Positions 44,771 to 54,935 of a DNA stretch of 64,000 nt are shown piece after piece (position 1 is the first letter of the stretch; the number at the start of each line of letters is the position of its first letter). This DNA is from Alteripontixanthobacter sp. Lineage in GTDB: Bacteria; Pseudomonadota; Alphaproteobacteria; Sphingomonadales; Sphingomonadaceae. The notes beneath the pieces were generated by a model, which saw nothing but the letters and a program-made list of their open reading frames with translations, was not told the DNA's origin and made no database searches. The position numbers and the translations under genes were made by a program. The stretch is from assembly GCA_039968605.1 (NCBI GenBank), contig JBDVPM010000008.1, forward strand, positions 62,001 to 126,000, in the 5' to 3' direction.

Positions 44771-46359
44771 ACGCCCCCAACACCAGCGGGTGGAAGCCCG
44801 AGGCACCCGTCCCGCATGAAGGCTCCCACGAAGGGCCGCCCACCGTCACCGGCAACCGCGCGCTAATGCTGGAAGAACCGCTGATCTTCGAGATCGGCAC
44901 GGTCGAAACCACTGGCGTCGATTTGCCGGAAGCAGAAGGCGGCACCTCCAGCCGTCTCGGCGGGATGGAGCGGGGCGAGGCGATCGGCCTGCCGGGCCTG
45001 TCGGAGCCTGAAACCGTCCGCCATTACACGCGGCTGAGCCGTCAGAACTATGCCATCGACCTGGGCCTGTTCCCGCTGGGCAGCTGCACGATGAAGCACA
45101 ATCCGCGGCTGAACGAGAAGGTCGCGCGCATGCCCGGCTTTGCCGATGTCCACCCGTTGCAGCCGGTTTCCACCGTGCAGGGCGCGCTGGAAGTGATCAA
45201 CGAGCTGGCCTTCTGGCTGATCGACCTGACCGGGATGCACGGCGTCGCGATGAGCCCCAAGGCGGGCGCACATGGCGAGCTGTGCGGGATGCTCTGCATC
45301 CGTGCTGCACTGGAGGCGCGCGGCGATGCGCGCAAGGTGGTGCTGTGCCCCGAAAGCGCGCATGGCACCAACCCGGCCACTGCCGCCTTCGCCGGATATC
45401 AGACCGAGGATATTCCCGCCGACAAGGATGGCCGCGTCGATCTGGAAGTGCTCAAGGCGAGGCTCGGCCCCGATGTCGCAGCAGTGATGATTACCAACCC
45501 GAACACTTGCGGATTGTTCGAGCGCGACATGAAGGCGATTTCCGATGCGGTTCATGAGGCCGGCGGCTTCGTCTATTGCGATGGCGCGAATTTCAACGCG
45601 ATCGTCGGCAAGGTGCGCCCGGGCGACCTCGGCGTCGATGCGATGCATATCAATTTGCACAAGACCTTCTCCACCCCGCATGGCGGCGGCGGACCGGGCA
45701 GCGGTCCGGTGGTTTTGTCGGAGGCGCTGAGCCCGTTCATGCCGCTCCCCTACACGTCGCGCACGAAAGACGGCGTGGTACATCTGGTGGAGGAGGAACA
45801 GGCAGACGCATTTTCCGAAGAACATTTCGACGGCGTCATGCAATGTTTCGGGCGGATGACCGCATTCCACGGCCAGATGGGCATGTTCACCCGCGCGCTG
45901 ACCTATATGCTCAGCCACGGCGCAGACGGGCTGGCGCAAGTTGCCGAGGATGCGGTGCTCAATGCCAATTACGTGCTGCGCAGCCTGGAAGACTTGCTCC
46001 ACGCTCCCTACGCCGCCAGCGGCCCCTGCATGCACGAGGCGCTGTTCGGCGATAAAGGGTTCGGCGGCGATCTCTCCACGCTCGACCTTGCCAAGGCGCT
46101 GATCGACGAGGGCTATCATCCGATGACGATGTATTTCCCGCTGGTGGTCCACGGCGCGATGCTGATCGAGCCGACCGAAACGGAAAGCAAAGCCAGCCTC
46201 GACCAGTTCATCATGGCGCTGCGCAGCGTGGCGGAGCGGGCCAATGCCGGCGATGAAAGCATGAAGAACGCTCCCTATTATGCGCCCCGCCGCAGGCTGG
46301 ACGAAACGCAGGCGGCGCGCAAACCGCTGCTCAGCTGGCTGGACCCGGAGGAGGGCTGA
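44767..46359 (+). CDS. gcvPB: Glycine dehydrogenase (decarboxylating) subunit 2
   Basis: 530 aa. The PLP Lys is in [20 protein letters not shown]; other family motifs are [20 protein letters not shown] and [20 protein letters not shown]. Partner of GcvPA. Last gene of the riboswitch-controlled operon; no lipoamide dehydrogenase is present here. Normal length for the family. Confidence 0.96.
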   Translation: MNAPNTSGWKPEAPVPHEGSHEGPPTVTGNRALMLEEPLIFEIGTVETTGVDLPEAEGGTSSRLGGMERGEAIGLPGLSEPETVRHYTRLSRQNYAIDLGLFPLGSCTMKHNPRLNEKVARMPGFADVHPLQPVSTVQGALEVINELAFWLIDLTGMHGVAMSPKAGAHGELCGMLCIRAALEARGDARKVVLCPESAHGTNPATAAFAGYQTEDIPADKDGRVDLEVLKARLGPDVAAVMITNPNTCGLFERDMKAISDAVHEAGGFVYCDGANFNAIVGKVRPGDLGVDAMHINLHKTFSTPHGGGGPGSGPVVLSEALSPFMPLPYTSRTKDGVVHLVEEEQADAFSEEHFDGVMQCFGRMTAFHGQMGMFTRALTYMLSHGADGLAQVAEDAVLNANYVLRSLEDLLHAPYAASGPCMHEALFGDKGFGGDLSTLDLAKALIDEGYHPMTMYFPLVVHGAMLIEPTETESKASLDQFIMALRSVAERANAGDESMKNAPYYAPRRRLDETQAARKPLLSWLDPEEG

Positions 46360-46442
46360 AACGCGCCGCAGCGACGGTTCAAACCAGCACGGGTCATGCA
46401 GCGGGGTATGCTGCGGCCTTGACCGATGCGGTTTCGTGCTGT

Positions 46443-46473
46443 TTGACACGTTGCGTACGACGCAGAACATAAT
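46443..46473 (+). promoter_or_regulatory. Weak candidate promoter before the cyclase gene
   Basis: TTGACA at 46443-46448 and CATAAT at 46468-46473, with a rather long 19-nt spacing. Between them lies TGCGT-ACG-ACGCA (46452-46464), an inverted repeat that could be an operator. It is 34 bp upstream of the cyclase start. Confidence 0.28.
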
Positions 46474-46506
46474 GGGGTCGCTTAAGGATTATCCGGAAGG
46501 GATGCT

Positions 46507-48537
46507 TTGAGCGAAGGGCGAAAAATCAATGTATTTGTCCGCGGCTGGCGCAATGTGCGCGAGGCGGGAACGAACAGGCTGGCGCTGACCGGCCTGCTGG
46601 TGCTGCTCGCGCTGCTGCTGGCACGCTACAGCTGGTATCTGCCGGTCGTTGGTGACGCCGAACGCGCGTTGTTCGATGTGCGCGCCTTTACTCTTGCCGA
46701 GCAGGTGGAGGAGCAGGACGAACGCTTGCTGATGGTCGTCTATGACGATCAGACGCTGATGGACCTGCGCAAGCGCAGCCCGCTCGACCGGGGGGTTTTG
46801 GCCACCGCGCTCGCCAATCTCGACCAGATGGGCCCCAAGGCTATCGGGATCGATATCCTGTTCGATCAGCCGCAGGATGAAGACCAGCAATTGATCGATG
46901 CGCTGAGCGCGATGGAAACGCCTGTCTCGATCGCTTTCGTCCAGACCGAGACCAATGAAGACGACATCATCTACGAACAGCAGCTTTATCTGGAGCAGTT
47001 CCTCGGCGCGCTGGAAGGCACCAATGCCCGCGCTGCCAGCGTGCGACTGGACAATGCCGACGGGGTAACGCGCAATTGGCCGAACATCGTCGAAGGCGAG
47101 CCCGATGTGCTTGGCCGGGCCATGTTGAAATCCGCCGGGCAGGGCGATCTGGCGCTGCCCGATTACGAAGGCGCGGTTCGTTACCGCCTGCCCGCTTTCG
47201 AAGAGACGCCGATTTACACCAAGCTCCCGATCGGTCTGTTCGCAGTGCCCGATGCGCCGCCCGAGCTGCTCGCCGGAATGTCAGAGATCGTGCAGGATCG
47301 CTACGTCCTGATTGGCGGCGATATCGTGGATTACGACCGGGTGGAAACATCCTTCACCTCATTGACAGGGGACTTGCCGCCGGGGCTGCAGGTGCATGCC
47401 ACGATGATCGCGCAGATGCTGGACCGCGCCGCACATCCGCAAATATCCGAATTCGTGCTGTGGGCGCTCGCGCTGCTGATCGTGTTGATGGCGGTGCTGA
47501 CCGGCTTGCTGGAATGGGGCAGCTGGCGCGTCTATCTCCTGCTCGCGGCGCAGTTCACAATAATTCTCGGGGTGGCGTTCGGGCTGCATTCTCGGGGTAT
47601 CGACACGTTCGGCCTGCCTGCATTCGGCTGGCTTGCTGCTTGGGTTGTCGCCTTCACTGCTGTTACTTCGGCGGCGCGGGCATCGGGCGCGGTGCAGCGC
47701 AATTTCGCGCAAGGGGCGCTGGGCAAATATCTGCCGCGCGAAATGGCGCGCGAGATCATCGACAAGCCCGATCTGCTGAGCCTGCATGGTGAGAAAAAAC
47801 ACATCTACGTGCTGTTTTCCGACCTAGAAGGCTTCACCAAGATGTCCCACGCCCTCTCTCCCGAAATGGTGGCCAAGCTGCTGAACCGGTACCTCGAGGT
47901 GCTGAGCCAGGTCGTGCTCGACCATGGCGGAGTGATCGACAAGTTCGTGGGCGACGCGGTGGTTGCTTTCTGGGGCGCACCGATCGCGCGCGATGACGAT
48001 GCAACGCGCGCCGCCAAGGCAGGCTATGCGATGTGGCGCGCGGGCGAGGATTTTCGCGAAGAGGTCGCTGCGATGGATGCAAACCTGCCCAAGATCGGCA
48101 AGACCCGCGTAGGCCTGCATTACGGCGAAGCGGTTGTCGGCAATTTCGGCGGGGAAAGCCGCATCCAGTACACCGCGCTGGGCGATTCGATGAACACTGC
48201 CGCGCGGCTGGAAGCGGCCAGCAAACCGTTGCAATCTTCGGTCATGGCATCCCGCGAATTCGCGGAACGCTCCGGCCTCGACTGGTGGCGGCAAATGGGC
48301 CGCATCGTGCTGCGCGGGCGCGCACAGCCGGTCGATCTGTTCGAGCCCGCACCCGATTTCCCGGATGAAGACCGGGCAAAACTGGCGCGCGCCATGGAGC
48401 TGCTCGAAGAAGACAGGCCCGCCGCGCTGAAACTGATCGAAGAGGTCGCAAATACGCATCCAAATGACACCGCCCTGCAAAATCTGCTAAAGCGGTCCCA
48501 CGATCTGAATGGAGATAACGCCCATGTTCTCGGTTAA
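46507..48537 (+). CDS. CHASE2-domain class III adenylate/guanylate cyclase
   Basis: 676 aa, TTG start 46507 (GGAAGGGA upstream; no in-frame ATG nearby). One N-terminal helix, then a periplasmic CHASE2 sensor (about 60-300; LATALANLDQMGPKAIGIDI), three further helices (about 318-395), and a cytoplasmic class III cyclase domain. Metal Asp residues are in LFSDLEGFTKM and KFVGDAVVAFWG; YGEAVVGNFGGESRIQYTALGD completes the active site (residues about 538-559). Likely makes cAMP (or cGMP) in response to a periplasmic cue. Followed with a 14-bp overlap by a FecR-like gene. Confidence 0.9.
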   Translation: MSEGRKINVFVRGWRNVREAGTNRLALTGLLVLLALLLARYSWYLPVVGDAERALFDVRAFTLAEQVEEQDERLLMVVYDDQTLMDLRKRSPLDRGVLATALANLDQMGPKAIGIDILFDQPQDEDQQLIDALSAMETPVSIAFVQTETNEDDIIYEQQLYLEQFLGALEGTNARAASVRLDNADGVTRNWPNIVEGEPDVLGRAMLKSAGQGDLALPDYEGAVRYRLPAFEETPIYTKLPIGLFAVPDAPPELLAGMSEIVQDRYVLIGGDIVDYDRVETSFTSLTGDLPPGLQVHATMIAQMLDRAAHPQISEFVLWALALLIVLMAVLTGLLEWGSWRVYLLLAAQFTIILGVAFGLHSRGIDTFGLPAFGWLAAWVVAFTAVTSAARASGAVQRNFAQGALGKYLPREMAREIIDKPDLLSLHGEKKHIYVLFSDLEGFTKMSHALSPEMVAKLLNRYLEVLSQVVLDHGGVIDKFVGDAVVAFWGAPIARDDDATRAAKAGYAMWRAGEDFREEVAAMDANLPKIGKTRVGLHYGEAVVGNFGGESRIQYTALGDSMNTAARLEAASKPLQSSVMASREFAERSGLDWWRQMGRIVLRGRAQPVDLFEPAPDFPDEDRAKLARAMELLEEDRPAALKLIEEVANTHPNDTALQNLLKRSHDLNGDNAHVLG

Positions 48538-49255
48538 ACCCCTCACCGCCGCGCTGGCCTTAACCGGTGCCGCCATAGTCCTCGTCGCTCCGGATGCCGC
48601 CCAAGCGGGCACCGTCGTGGCATCCAGCGGTCCTTCCGCTTCCAAATATCCGGTCGGCAAGAAGCTGGCCGACACCGATCGGATCACGCTGCGTGCGGGC
48701 GACTCGGTCACCGTGCTCGATTCCAAGGGCACCCGCGTCATCAGCGGCGCGGGTACACATGTCGTCGGCGCGCGCGGCACCAGCCGGGCCAGCACCTTCG
48801 CCTCGCTTACCCGGCGCAATTCCGGCTCACGGGCGCGTACCGGGGCGGTGCGTTCCGGCAAGCCTGCCTCGTCTGCGCCGAAGCCTAATTTGTGGAATGT
48901 GGACGTATCGCGCGGCGGCACCATGTGCGTGCCCGGCACCGAAGCGATGCAGCTCTATCGCCCCGGCGGCGAAGGCAAGGCGACGTACCGGATCGAACAA
49001 TCCGATACGCCCTCCCACATCCACGTTACATTCGAAGACGGTACCAATGTCGCCGATCTCGATACGGGGCAAATGCCGATCACACCGGGTGCGAATTACA
49101 TCATCAGCGGACCCAATGGCGGTTCGCCTGTTACGGTCAGCTTCACTACGCTGGACGAAGTTTCCCGCGATCCGGAAGAGCTTGCCTCGGACCTGATCGC
49201 CAATGGCTGCACCGGCCAATTGGAGCTTTTGTCCAACACAATGATGACATCGTGA
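48524..49255 (+). CDS. Exported FecR-like protein
   Basis: 243 aa from ATG 48524 (GGAG about 10 nt upstream; ATG 48509 is possible). Signal peptide ALALTGAAIVLVAPDAAQAG. A FecR-like stretch follows: ITLRAGDSVTVLDSKGTRVI. The second half contains a small domain with two Cys (TMCVPGT and NGCTG) of unknown family. CHASE2 cyclases frequently neighbour FecR-like periplasmic proteins, so this may be the ligand or partner of the sensor encoded just before it. Confidence 0.65.
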   Translation: MFSVKPLTAALALTGAAIVLVAPDAAQAGTVVASSGPSASKYPVGKKLADTDRITLRAGDSVTVLDSKGTRVISGAGTHVVGARGTSRASTFASLTRRNSGSRARTGAVRSGKPASSAPKPNLWNVDVSRGGTMCVPGTEAMQLYRPGGEGKATYRIEQSDTPSHIHVTFEDGTNVADLDTGQMPITPGANYIISGPNGGSPVTVSFTTLDEVSRDPEELASDLIANGCTGQLELLSNTMMTS

Positions 49256-49393
49256 AAGACAGTCGTTAGGACTGTGCAGATCAGGGGTCGCGCTTAAGGA
49301 TCGGGTGAGGGGGAATAATTACTGCCCCCGCCCATAACTGTCTGTCCGAACAATTCGGGCACTCTGGCATAAACGCCGGAGGAGGGGGACGGG

Positions 49394-50863
49394 ATGAGCG
49401 CTTTGTTCGGGGTGGCGAAAAGCCGCTCCATCACAATCGGGAAGTCTGGCGCCGGCGCGGCGGTGATTCGCTTGTCGGCCCTTGGCTTGGCCCCGGCAAT
49501 GGCACTGGCCGTAATTGCTGCGCTCGTAATCTTTGCGCTGCCTTACATCGCGTCTGCCCAAGAATCCGACATCGCGCAGAACCGGACCAGCCAGCCGGGC
49601 CAATTCATGGGCGTGGCAAGCTGCGCCGGCTCCACTTGCCACGGCCGCGCCGAAGGCAATGGCGAAGTCGTGCGGCAGGACGAGATCGCTTCCTGGCAGG
49701 AACCTTCTTCCAGCACCGGCGCGCATAGCCGCGCCTATGCCGTACTGGGCGGCCGGCGGGGCAAGCAGATCGCCGCAAGTCTGGGCATCGGCGCAGCAAC
49801 TTCCGCGCCGCAATGCCTTGGCTGTCATGCTACCTATGTACCTGCATCGAAGCAGGGGGCCCGCTTCCTGACGGCAGACGGGGTGGGCTGCGAAAGCTGC
49901 CACGGCCCCAGCGGTGGTTGGCTTGCGAGCCACTATGCCAAGCCCGCCACCCATGCGGCCAATATCAGCAATGGTTTAATCCCGCTCGACCGTCCGCAAG
50001 TGCGGGCGCAGAACTGCCTCGATTGCCATTACGGGGCAGCGGGCAGCAACCAGTTCGTAACGCATGAAATGATGGCGGCAGGACATCCGCGCGTGGCGTT
50101 CGAACTCGATCTGTTTTCGGCGTTGACGCAGCATTGGGATGTCGATGCGGATTATATCGCACGCAAGGGCCGCCCGGACAGCGTGCGGATGTGGGCGGTT
50201 GGCCAGGCAGAGGCGGTGCGCCGCCAGACGGATCTGTTTGCCCGGCCCGATTACGGCCAGCAGGGGATGTTCCCCGAATTCTATTTCTACGATTGCCACA
50301 GCTGCCACCGCACGATCACCGACGGTCCGCAGCGCAAGCTGACTTTCGAAACCAATCCGGGCCGCCCGATCCCGTTCGGCAATCCGCCGTTCAACGATGA
50401 GAATATCATCATGTTGAATGCCGTGGCAGGCGTGCTCGCCCCGCAGCAGGGCGCGGCCTTCGACAAGGCAAGTAAGGATTTCCACCGCGCGATGGGCACG
50501 TCGCGCCGTGCGGCGCAGGAAGCGGCGATCGAATTGCGCGGCCGGGCCGGAGCGCTCGGCAATGCGCTGGCCGGTCGGTCCTATTCCTCCGGCGCGGCAT
50601 TCCAAGTGATCGCCGCGATCGCGGAAAGATCGAACAGGGCGAAGCTGACCGATTATTCGGGTGCGGCACAATCGGTGATGGCGGTGGATACGCTGCTCAA
50701 TGCGCTGGTCCGCGAGGGCCGGATTTCGAGCGGCGCGGCGGCCGGCATCCGGGCAAACATCAACCGCGCCTACGCTGCTGTGCGAAGCCCCGATGAATTC
50801 CGTCCGGATCAGTTCCGCTCTTCGCTTGGGCAGGCCGCCGGCGCGATAGGAGCGCTTCGCTGA
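49394..50863 (+). CDS. Multiheme cytochrome c (c554-like)
   Basis: 489 aa; GGAGGAGGGG precedes the ATG. N-terminal membrane/signal segment about 26-55 (ALAVIAALVIFALPYIASAQ). Heme sites: CLGCH 141-145, CESCH 166-170, CLDCH 208-212, CHSCH 301-305, plus CAGSTCH at 77-83, a CX4CH spacing that could bind a fifth heme. The arrangement resembles the cytochrome c554 family. The C-terminal third (about 330-489) has no heme motif and looks alpha-helical. Periplasmic electron carrier, first gene of the + cytochrome operon, overlapping the next gene by one base. Confidence 0.85.
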   Translation: MSALFGVAKSRSITIGKSGAGAAVIRLSALGLAPAMALAVIAALVIFALPYIASAQESDIAQNRTSQPGQFMGVASCAGSTCHGRAEGNGEVVRQDEIASWQEPSSSTGAHSRAYAVLGGRRGKQIAASLGIGAATSAPQCLGCHATYVPASKQGARFLTADGVGCESCHGPSGGWLASHYAKPATHAANISNGLIPLDRPQVRAQNCLDCHYGAAGSNQFVTHEMMAAGHPRVAFELDLFSALTQHWDVDADYIARKGRPDSVRMWAVGQAEAVRRQTDLFARPDYGQQGMFPEFYFYDCHSCHRTITDGPQRKLTFETNPGRPIPFGNPPFNDENIIMLNAVAGVLAPQQGAAFDKASKDFHRAMGTSRRAAQEAAIELRGRAGALGNALAGRSYSSGAAFQVIAAIAERSNRAKLTDYSGAAQSVMAVDTLLNALVREGRISSGAAAGIRANINRAYAAVRSPDEFRPDQFRSSLGQAAGAIGALR

Positions 50864-52842
50864 TGCACGGGTTCGCAGCCAAATTGCTGGCACTTGCCGG
50901 GGCGCTTGCGCTGGCCGCTTGCGGCGGCGATGGTGGCAACCAGGGCGGCGGCGGAACGCCTCCCCCCACAGGCGGAGGTGGCGGCGCTCCTCCCCCCACC
51001 GGCGGATTGTTTACCCCTCCGCCGATAGAGGCGCTGACCACCACCGAAGTGCAGCAGATCATCGCCCAGGCCGCTGGCGAAGCGGATGCGCGCGGGCTGC
51101 CCGCCACGATTGCGGTCACAGACCGGGTCGGCAATGTGCTGGGCGTGTTCCAGATGACGGGCGCGCCTGCCACCACGCAAGTCAGCATCCAGCAAATTGG
51201 CGGTCCGGCAGCTCCTGGAGAAGAGATCGGCCTGCAAGGAGCGGTCATTCCCGCATCCGCTGCGGCCATCGCCAAGGCAATCACCGGCGCGTATCTTTCC
51301 AGTGGCGGCAACGCCTTTACCACGCGCACAGCCAGCCAGATCGTGCAGGAACATTTCCCGCCCGCGCCCAGCACTGTCGGGCTGGAAAGCGGGCCACTAT
51401 TCGGCGTGCAATTCAGCCAGCTACCTTGCTCGGACCTCAGCCGCCGCTTCACCAATACAACTGGCACCGATGCGCTGATCGGACCGAAGCGCTCTCCGCT
51501 GGGGCTGGCCGCCGATCCGGGCGGTCTGCCGATCTACAAGAACGGCACGGTGGTAGGCGGCATCGGGGTCGAGGGTGACGGGGTTTACGGCGCGGATTTC
51601 AATATCCTCGATGTAGACAATCCGCCCGAGGAATTTGCCGCGCTGGCCGGGATCCAGAATTTCGCTCCGGCAACTGCAATCCGCGCGAACCGGATCAATG
51701 TGGACGGAACCGCATTGCGGTTCACCGACGCTACCGAGGCAGGGCTGAGCCCGTTGCAAACCAATTTCGGCGCCGCTCCCGGCTCACTGATAGCGGTAAG
51801 GGGGTATACGAACGGCGCGATCATCGCGGGCGCGGCCTACGGCACCGAAGCATCCGGCATCCGCGCCAGCACGGCGGCGGAATTTGCCAATCCTGACGCG
51901 TTCGTGCTGACCAACGGCAGTGGCGCAAACCGTTATCCGATCCGCGCGGGCACCGATGCCGGTGCCGTCGGCCAGCCGCTGACCGCCACGGAAGTACGCG
52001 CGGTGTTGGAAGAGGCATTCGGCGTTCTCTCTCGCGCCCGTGCGCAAATCCGCAGGCCGCTCGACAGCCGGATGCAGGCCACGATCAGCATCGTCGACAC
52101 AAACGGCGTGATATTGGGCATAGTACGAAGCCCCGACGGCCCTATTTTCGGCACCGATGTCAGCTTGCAGAAGGCCCGAACCGCCACGCTGTTCTCCAAT
52201 GCGGTCGCCGCGCAGCAATTGAACAGCGGCGGACCTGCTATCGCCAGATATGTCACCCGCGTGCGTAATTTCCTGAACGATCCCAACGCGCTGACCGGCC
52301 AGTTTGCCTTTGCCGACCGTTCCGGCGGAAATCTTTCGCGGCCCTATTTCCCCGATGGCGAGGTCGGCCCGATTCCGGGGCCGCTATCGGTCGAGGATCC
52401 GACGAAATTTAGCCCCTTCGCGGTTGGCCTGCAACTCGATCTGGTGGCCGGCAATATCGTCGAGCATCTGGGGTTCGTGCTTGGAGCCAATCCCGATACG
52501 CCGCAGGAATGTACCAGCCTCGATCCGGCGCCCAGCGGGACCAAGCGGGTGGCCAACGGTATCCAGATTTTCCCCGGCTCGGTGCCGATCTATCGCGGTA
52601 ATGAGCTGGTGGGCGGTATCGGCGTGTCGGGCGACGGTATCGATCAGGATGACATGGTCAGCTTTCTCGGCCTACATAATGGCGGCGTGAGGACCGGCAC
52701 CATCGGCAATGCGCCGAACGATATTCGCGCCGACCGGATCGTGGTTCAGGTAAACGGGCGGACATCGCGGCTGCGCTACGTCAATTGCCCCTTCGCGCCG
52801 TTCCTCGACACTGCCGAACAGAATGTGTGCGAGGGGCTGTAG
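50863..52842 (+). CDS. Lipoprotein with two GlcG/HbpS-like domains
   Basis: 659 aa. Lipobox LALAAC near residue 20, then a Gly/Pro-rich linker (GGGGTPPPTGGGG). Two related domains, about 55-265 and 375-640, each with LTTTEVQQIIAQAAGEADA or LTATEVRAVLEEAFGVLSRA and the ending PIYKNGTVVGGIGVEGDGV or PIYRGNELVGGIGVSGDGI. This GlcG/HbpS fold is known to bind heme or small ligands. Anchored in the envelope between a multiheme cytochrome and a beta-barrel gene, it may act as heme-handling or assembly factor. Function not proven. Confidence 0.72.
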   Translation: MHGFAAKLLALAGALALAACGGDGGNQGGGGTPPPTGGGGGAPPPTGGLFTPPPIEALTTTEVQQIIAQAAGEADARGLPATIAVTDRVGNVLGVFQMTGAPATTQVSIQQIGGPAAPGEEIGLQGAVIPASAAAIAKAITGAYLSSGGNAFTTRTASQIVQEHFPPAPSTVGLESGPLFGVQFSQLPCSDLSRRFTNTTGTDALIGPKRSPLGLAADPGGLPIYKNGTVVGGIGVEGDGVYGADFNILDVDNPPEEFAALAGIQNFAPATAIRANRINVDGTALRFTDATEAGLSPLQTNFGAAPGSLIAVRGYTNGAIIAGAAYGTEASGIRASTAAEFANPDAFVLTNGSGANRYPIRAGTDAGAVGQPLTATEVRAVLEEAFGVLSRARAQIRRPLDSRMQATISIVDTNGVILGIVRSPDGPIFGTDVSLQKARTATLFSNAVAAQQLNSGGPAIARYVTRVRNFLNDPNALTGQFAFADRSGGNLSRPYFPDGEVGPIPGPLSVEDPTKFSPFAVGLQLDLVAGNIVEHLGFVLGANPDTPQECTSLDPAPSGTKRVANGIQIFPGSVPIYRGNELVGGIGVSGDGIDQDDMVSFLGLHNGGVRTGTIGNAPNDIRADRIVVQVNGRTSRLRYVNCPFAPFLDTAEQNVCEGL

Positions 52843-52844
52843 CG

Positions 52845-54935
52845 ATGGCCGTCGCCTTTATTCTTCCCGCGATCATCATGGCGCAGGCCCAGCCCGCGCC
52901 CGCCGACCGTCCTTCCGCGCTGCCACCGCAGGCAGAGCTACCGCCCGAACCAGTGGCGGCCGAAGCCGGTATCGATGGCGGTTTCGAACAGAGTGCACAG
53001 CCCGATACTCGCGAGCGCCGTATTCCAGGCGCGAATGACCCTGCCCAGGCTGGCCCGGAAGCGAGCCCCGAGGCCCAGGGCCTCGGCACGATGCAGGAAG
53101 GGGAGCCCGATCCGGTCGATCCCGAACTGATCGATGGCCGCCGCCGCCCCGGCTATACCGGCCCACTGCCCGAGCGGATCGACCAGACCAATATCGGCGC
53201 CGTTCGCGCCCCGCCGCCCACCGCTTTTCCGACCGACCAAATCCCCGTTCCCGATCGCTGGAGGCTGATCGAAACACTCGGCGTGGTGGAGGAGAAATGG
53301 TGGGACCCCTACAATCAGAACACCTATAAGGGTGATCGCCCGATCTGCATCCCGTCCGAGGACGAGCAGGATCGCCGCCGGGCCCTGCGCGAAGGGGCGA
53401 TGGCGCGCGGCGAAGAAGCGCCTTACGGCAGCGCCAAGTGCCGGACGCCCAAATTCCTCGGCCTGAAGAGCCCGGGCGAGTGGTTCTTCATCGTCAACGC
53501 GATCAGCGACACGGTGATCGAACCGCGCAGCTTCCCGATCCCCGTCGGCGTGCAGACCACTGCCGATCCGGACAGGCTGGACGTGTTCGGCCAGCGTGAA
53601 AGTTTCGTGTTCGCACAAACCTTTATCGTCGGCGCAGCCTTGCTCAAGGGCAACACCGCCTACAAGCCGCCCGATGTGGAATACCGCGCGACCTTCGCGG
53701 TCAATTACAATTATGTCGACGTGCCCGAACGGCGCGTGCTGAATGTCGAGCCGAGCAAGCCGACGCATCGCCACGATCATTTCGTTGGCGTGCAGGAACT
53801 GTTTTTCGATTATCACTTCCGCAACGTGTCGGATCGCTACGACTTCGATTCCGTGCGTATCGGGATCCAGCCGTTCCAGGCCGATTTTCGCGGTTTCCTG
53901 TTTCAGGACCAGCAGCTCGGCGTGCGGTTCTTCGGCACGCGCGACAATAACCGTTTCCAGTATAATCTGGCGGCCTTCTGGCGGCTGGAAAAGGATACCA
54001 ATAGCGGGCTAAACGCCATCCTGCAGACCCCGCGCGACGATTTCGTGTTCTTCGCCAATGCCTATCGGCAGGATTTCTTGATCCCGGCGCTGACCAGCCA
54101 ATTCACCTTTGTCTACAACCGCAACCGCGAAGCCGACGATATCCAGATCGACGATAATGGCTTCCCGGTCAGGCCCGCATTGCTCGGAGATATCAGGGGT
54201 CGCGATTACGACGTGTTCTATCTCGGCTACAACGCCGATGGCCGGGTTGGCCGGATCAACATCACAGCCAGCGCCTATTACGCCTTCGGTGAGGACCGGA
54301 ACAATTTCTTCACCAGCGAAGAGGCCGATATTAGCGCCTTCTTCGGCGCGGCGGAGCTGAGTTACGACCGGGACTGGATGCGCTTTCGCCTGTCGGGCGC
54401 CTATGCCAGCGGCGACGGCGACCCATATGACAATACCGAAACCGGCTATGACGCGATTTTCGAGAACCCGATCTTCGCCGGGGCGGACACATCATACTGG
54501 ATCCGCCAGACAATCCCCTTTGCGGGCGGTGGCCGCGCGGTCAGCGTGAATAATCGCAACGGGCTGCTTAATTCGCTGCGCCCTTCGAAAGAGCAGGGAC
54601 AGTCTAATTTCAACAACCCCGGCCTGATGTTGCTCGGCGCGGGCGCGGATTTCGACCTGACGCCGGAATTTCGCCTGTCCGCCAATGCCAACCATCTGTG
54701 GTTCGAAAACACCGCCACGCTGGAGGCTTTGCGCGTGGAAGGGTCCATCCCGAAAGAGATCGGCTGGGACCTCTCGGCGGCGGCGATCTGGCGGCCCAGC
54801 GCGATCCAGAACGTAGTCTTCCGCCTGTCCGGCGCGGCCTTGATCAGCGGTGACGGATTCGACGATCTGTTCGACACGCTGGGCAGCGACAGCAACCATT
54901 ATTCCTTCCTGGCAAATGTGATCCTGACCTACTGA
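52845..54935 (+). CDS. Outer-membrane beta-barrel protein (porin-like)
   Basis: 696 aa from ATG 52845. Signal peptide VAFILPAIIMAQAQ, then about 130 disordered Pro-rich residues, then a run of alternating amphipathic strands rich in aromatic residues (FIVNAISDTVIEPRSFPI, FQYNLAAFWRLEKD, FNNPGLMLLGAGADFDL) ending NHYSFLANVILTY with a C-terminal Tyr, as in outer-membrane barrels. In porin-cytochrome systems such a barrel holds a multiheme cytochrome across the outer membrane. Neither the family name nor this function is confirmed by sequence alone. The stop overlaps the next ATG. Confidence 0.72.
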   Translation: MAVAFILPAIIMAQAQPAPADRPSALPPQAELPPEPVAAEAGIDGGFEQSAQPDTRERRIPGANDPAQAGPEASPEAQGLGTMQEGEPDPVDPELIDGRRRPGYTGPLPERIDQTNIGAVRAPPPTAFPTDQIPVPDRWRLIETLGVVEEKWWDPYNQNTYKGDRPICIPSEDEQDRRRALREGAMARGEEAPYGSAKCRTPKFLGLKSPGEWFFIVNAISDTVIEPRSFPIPVGVQTTADPDRLDVFGQRESFVFAQTFIVGAALLKGNTAYKPPDVEYRATFAVNYNYVDVPERRVLNVEPSKPTHRHDHFVGVQELFFDYHFRNVSDRYDFDSVRIGIQPFQADFRGFLFQDQQLGVRFFGTRDNNRFQYNLAAFWRLEKDTNSGLNAILQTPRDDFVFFANAYRQDFLIPALTSQFTFVYNRNREADDIQIDDNGFPVRPALLGDIRGRDYDVFYLGYNADGRVGRINITASAYYAFGEDRNNFFTSEEADISAFFGAAELSYDRDWMRFRLSGAYASGDGDPYDNTETGYDAIFENPIFAGADTSYWIRQTIPFAGGGRAVSVNNRNGLLNSLRPSKEQGQSNFNNPGLMLLGAGADFDLTPEFRLSANANHLWFENTATLEALRVEGSIPKEIGWDLSAAAIWRPSAIQNVVFRLSGAALISGDGFDDLFDTLGSDSNHYSFLANVILTY

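Noticed and set aside
44863-46470. 535-aa open frame on the - strand
   Set aside because: Antisense to gcvPB; composition of a shadow frame (Arg/Ala/His-rich, no motif).
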